A DNA stretch of 42,853 bases, taken from NCBI GenBank assembly GCA_012519255.1, contig JAAYQQ010000068.1, positions 1 to 42,853 on the forward strand, given 5' to 3'. Positions 40,197-42,853 of the stretch are shown piece after piece; the first letter of the stretch is position 1, and every line of letters starts with the position of its first letter. Below the pieces are notes generated by a model. That model searched no databases, was not told where the DNA came from, and saw only the letters and a program-made list of their open reading frames with translations. The translations under genes and the position numbers were made by a program. The DNA is from Methanobacteriota archaeon. Its GTDB lineage: Archaea > Thermoplasmatota > Thermoplasmata > Methanomassiliicoccales > Methanomassiliicoccaceae.

Positions 40197-40957
40197 CCAT
40201 AGATCATGGTGGCGTCCTCGGCCGCAAGTTTCTTTGGCTGGTTAACGCTCTCCATGGCTGTACGGATCTGGTTCTCTATCTCCTCCGCCTCCTTGTAGAG
40301 CGGCCCCGTATCGATCTTGATCTCCGGAAGCATTTGCGCAATGATCTCCAGGAGTTTAGCAGACCCCCTAGCGTCGGGGAAGTTTGGCCGGGCGGGTCCC
40401 AGCAGGCAAATGACATTTATGCCCCGGACCTCGCCTTCAAAAAGTAGGACTCCGGATATGCCGGACACCATCCCTTCCTTTAACTCTTCTACGCCGTACT
40501 TCTTCAGCATCTCACGGGATTCATTAGTAGAGCCCGCCCCGAAGATCTCCATCTCCTCATTTCCTGGCCAGTTTATGCCCTCCAGGGCCACGATGGTCTC
40601 GATACCCTTCTCTGAGCAATAGTCCAATAATCGTTCAGCCAGGGGCCTTACCTGCTCCGGTTTGGGCATAAATTCAGCGGCCACGGTCACTACTTGTTGA
40701 CATTGCTCCCCATCCTTGCACTGGCGCTCTCCAGCATAGATCCGTACGGGTGGAGAGGGGACACCTTTGTGAATGAAGGCGTAAGGTGGGAAACTGTTTG
40801 ACATCAATCCAGCGACCCTCTCCAGCTTGGATGTCCTGATAATGAAGTTGGCAGCGATACTGCTCACTAGACCTATCGAGGGGAACCCAACGATCATCAT
40901 AGCACCGCTATAGGTCTCTGAGCGGTATTCATGAAGATATATCTCATTCTCACTCAT
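40193..40957 (-). CDS. PAC2-family protein (proteasome assembly chaperone-like)
   Basis: A 254-residue PAC2-family protein: MMIVGFPSIGLVSSIAANFII near the start, LMSNSFPPYAFIHKG, and GVLLFEGEVRGINVICLLGPARPNFPDARGSAKLLEII later, in family order. Archaeal PAC2 proteins (PbaA/PbaB type) are ATP-independent chaperones linked to the proteasome or work in related assemblies. A C-terminal helix (EEIENQIRTAMESV) follows. ATG 40957. It has its own small Cys-rich downstream partner. Confidence 0.88.
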   Translation of the reverse strand: MSENEIYLHEYRSETYSGAMMIVGFPSIGLVSSIAANFIIRTSKLERVAGLMSNSFPPYAFIHKGVPSPPVRIYAGERQCKDGEQCQQVVTVAAEFMPKPEQVRPLAERLLDYCSEKGIETIVALEGINWPGNEEMEIFGAGSTNESREMLKKYGVEELKEGMVSGISGVLLFEGEVRGINVICLLGPARPNFPDARGSAKLLEIIAQMLPEIKIDTGPLYKEAEEIENQIRTAMESVNQPKKLAAEDATMIYG

Positions 40958-41096
40958 GGTCGGCGCACCTCGTCATTTCTCTTGGCATGCTACATTATAA
41001 AGGATTTTCCTGACCTAGTGATTTGGTCAATCTACCCACGCAAAGTAATATTTCTTCCCTCTCCTGTTTGCTTTGTTCGTGAACAGTAAAATATCG

Positions 41097-42353
41097 ATGA
41101 TCAAGACCCCTGCCGGCATCCCTGTAGTGGTGGAACGACTTCCTTACTCTCATTCGGCTTCCCTATCAGTTTACCTGGGCACTGGTTCTCGAGATGAGAT
41201 GGATGAGCAAGCAGGCATATCTCACATGCTTGAGCACATGCTATTCAAGGGCACCTTCAATCGCACCGCCAAGGAGATGTCCGAGCAGATCGAGGCTGCG
41301 GGAGGGGAACAGAATGGATATACGACAAGAGAAGTCACCAGTTACCAGGCCTTCTCTCTCGACGAGACTGTAGAGGTTGCCCAGGAGATCCTTGCCGACA
41401 TGGTCTTGAACCCTCGACTGGAGGCGAACTGTCTGGAGACAGAGAAGAATGTGGTCCTCCAGGAGATCAATATGCTCCAGAACAACCCCGACAGATACAT
41501 CCACGTACTCTTCCTGGAGGCACTGTGGGGCAACCACCCCATGGGGCGCTCGGAAGCGGGGACTGCCGAGACTGTTACCGCACTTGCCCCCAGAGATGTA
41601 CGGGATTTTTTCGAGAGGCGCTACCGTCCCCCCCACATGGCTGTGGTAGCTGTGGGGAATATAGTGCCTGAGCAGGTGGTCAGATGGGCGGAGAGCAGTT
41701 TCGATAAACTTGCTCCCATTCCAGCACAGGCAAGGCGTACCCCTCCCGTGGCCAATGCCGTGTTCAAGGTTTATCCCCGAGAGGATAGACAGGCATATGT
41801 GGGCATGGGCTTCCCGGGGCTATGCTCCACCCACCCCAATCGCTTCGCCCAGCGCCTCACTGCCTCCATCCTGGGAATGGGAACTTCCTCAAGACTGTTC
41901 CAGGAGGTCAGGGAGAAAGAAGGTTTGGTCTATGAGATCTACGCGTCCTCCGGCAGCTACACTGACTGTGGGGCGATGAGAGTCTTCTTCAACACCACGG
42001 TCAATGATCAAGAGAAGGTAATTCGTCTGGTGGCTCGAGAGATCAGACGCCTGAAGGAAGAGGGCCTCAAAGAAGGAGAGCTGGATCGGGCCAAGCGCTT
42101 GCTCAAGGGGATATATGTACGCGGGCTGGAGAGCAGTGAGGCAAGAATGATCCGACTGGGTGAGATATTCATGTCCACAGGGGAGGTTATGACTGCAGAG
42201 GAAACACTCCGATGCATGGACATGGTCACAGAGGAAGACGTTAGTCGCATGGCTGGCGAGCTCATGGTCCGGGACAAGCTCTGCATTGCCATGCACGCTC
42301 CAGGAAAGGAATCGAAAAAAGTGGCCAAGGATCTGAACGACCTTGATTTCTAG
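41097..42353 (+). CDS. M16 family zinc peptidase (processing peptidase-like)
   Basis: About 418 residues of M16 type. The inverted zinc motif HMLEH is at residues 43-47 in GISHMLEHMLFKGT. GGEQNGYTTREVTSYQ and the ETEKNVVLQEINM segment with the third ligand follow. GMGTSSRLFQEVREKEGLVYEI marks the second half. The family is common in bacteria and organelles and less so in archaea, so acquisition from bacteria is possible. GTG 41079 lies about 29 bases after the TATA-like GTAATATTTC and is an alternative, leaderless start. It ends with TAG, convergent with the hydrogenase protease gene. Confidence 0.9.
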   Translation: MIKTPAGIPVVVERLPYSHSASLSVYLGTGSRDEMDEQAGISHMLEHMLFKGTFNRTAKEMSEQIEAAGGEQNGYTTREVTSYQAFSLDETVEVAQEILADMVLNPRLEANCLETEKNVVLQEINMLQNNPDRYIHVLFLEALWGNHPMGRSEAGTAETVTALAPRDVRDFFERRYRPPHMAVVAVGNIVPEQVVRWAESSFDKLAPIPAQARRTPPVANAVFKVYPREDRQAYVGMGFPGLCSTHPNRFAQRLTASILGMGTSSRLFQEVREKEGLVYEIYASSGSYTDCGAMRVFFNTTVNDQEKVIRLVAREIRRLKEEGLKEGELDRAKRLLKGIYVRGLESSEARMIRLGEIFMSTGEVMTAEETLRCMDMVTEEDVSRMAGELMVRDKLCIAMHAPGKESKKVAKDLNDLDF

Positions 42354-42364
42354 GTCGTGTCGAG

Positions 42365-42826
42365 TTAAGCCTCGATCAGGTCCAGCACTTTCTGGACGGC
42401 CTGGGGAAGGGCCGCCTCCAGCTCTGGAGTCATCCGATCAGAGACCGTGTATACATCGTTGGCCGCCACGGCTACAAAGAGAATGTCATTGGGGAATTTA
42501 TCGGGATAAAGAGACCTGCCCAGCTCAATGGTGGTGGCTATGTTTGCCTCATGAGGGTTGCTACCATGTACGGTATGGGCGAAGGCATCTGGACCAAGTT
42601 CCATGACAGTGCCAGCGGGCTGGCCCGAATTAATGTAAGCATCTATAATGATGACTCGGCCATATCCCATCATTACCTCGATGAGGTCTAGGCCAGAGGT
42701 GCATGCCTCTACCAGGTCTACCTCAGAGAGATCCATTGTGGACAATTCTTCCAGTACCCTCAGCCCTATGGCGTCATCGCACATGATGGGGGAACCAATG
42801 CCAAGAATCAGCGTCTTGATGCTCAT
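42365..42826 (-). CDS. Hydrogenase maturation protease
   Basis: A 153-residue HycI/HyaD/HoxW-type endopeptidase that removes the C-terminal peptide of a NiFe-hydrogenase large subunit after nickel insertion. LILGIGSPIMCDDAIGLRV at the N-terminus carries the first metal acidic residues. LVEACTSGLDLIEVM, VIIIDAY (Asp) and SNPHEAN (His) supply the rest of the nickel-sensing site. No hydrogenase structural genes are in the window; they may lie beyond the right edge. Start ATG 42826 is preferred over 42850 as the family begins just before the GxG motif. Confidence 0.9.
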   Translation of the reverse strand: MSIKTLILGIGSPIMCDDAIGLRVLEELSTMDLSEVDLVEACTSGLDLIEVMMGYGRVIIIDAYINSGQPAGTVMELGPDAFAHTVHGSNPHEANIATTIELGRSLYPDKFPNDILFVAVAANDVYTVSDRMTPELEAALPQAVQKVLDLIEA

Positions 42827-42853
42827 CCGCCGCAAGCATGAGGAATGCATACA

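Noticed and set aside
40055-40200. Alternative frame from ATG 40200 downstream of PAC2
   Set aside because: It gives Pro/Arg/Ser-rich sequence lacking the CxxC pattern; the 40196 start with a +1 shift reads far better.
1-42853. CRISPR array, rRNA genes or insertion sequences
   Set aside because: No regularly spaced repeats, no rRNA signatures and no transposase-like protein were seen.

Overview
The window is archaeal chromosomal DNA. The diagnostic genes are rpoN with uS9, uL13 and eL18 in archaeal order, aRF1, archaeal PheS, ArgRS and TrpRS, DtdA-type D-aminoacyl-tRNA deacylase, PurP, an archaeal UMP kinase, pyruvoyl arginine decarboxylase and 6-phospho-3-hexuloisomerase. Upstream signals are a mix of TATA boxes placed about 25-33 bases before a start codon (apparently leaderless genes) and good Shine-Dalgarno sites, with occasional TTG and GTG starts. 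The overall flavour is Thermoplasmatota/Methanomassiliicoccales-like euryarchaea, but that placement is inference. UAG closes many ordinary genes here, so nothing suggests general pyrrolysine recoding.

Layout. 1-2373 looks like the edge of an integrated element: a partial zinc-ribbon gene, a winged-helix regulator with an unknown partner gene, a cluster of ATGAAGC motifs, a GC-rich nested hairpin and a tyrosine recombinase whose stop codon touches the encoded CCA end of tRNA-Pro(GGG). 2374-3928 is the ribosomal/RNA polymerase operon eL18-uL13-uS9-rpoN-tRNA-Pro, reading leftward and ending at the element. 3964-8583 encodes a 1539-residue DUF4011/SF1 helicase/nuclease/DUF3320 protein, a type frequent in defence regions. 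8759-12284 holds an endonuclease IV-like protein, hexuloisomerase, TrpRS and a TrmO-like methyltransferase. 12926-18168 holds PheS, an HTH-TPR protein, DtdA, an AhpD-like protein and UMP kinase. 19076-22530 is an aRF1-ArgRS-acetyltransferase operon. 22936-24849 carries lipoate ligase and PurP. 24909-27777 is a divergent magnesium-transport locus (MgtE-like permease against two PhoU/TrkA-C proteins). 27789-31275 has tRNA-Gln(CTG), adenylate kinase, two acetyltransferases, a glycosyltransferase and a flavin split-barrel protein. 31753-42826 has a GlcD-like oxidase, an M50 protease, a cation/Ca exchanger, a zinc-ribbon/PP-loop/ferredoxin protein, a PrsW-like membrane protein, a transglutaminase-like protein, a zinc-ribbon protein with arginine decarboxylase, a PAC2 protein, an M16 peptidase and a hydrogenase maturation protease.

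Much of the window is translation and nucleotide housekeeping. The accessory interest lies in the element junction at the left, the large helicase-nuclease next to it, and several intergenic stretches (12.4-12.8 kb, 18.35-18.68 kb, 22.7 kb, 40.03-40.2 kb) that read as protein only when frames are changed. These look like decayed or frameshifted small genes. No CRISPR array, rRNA gene or insertion sequence was seen.
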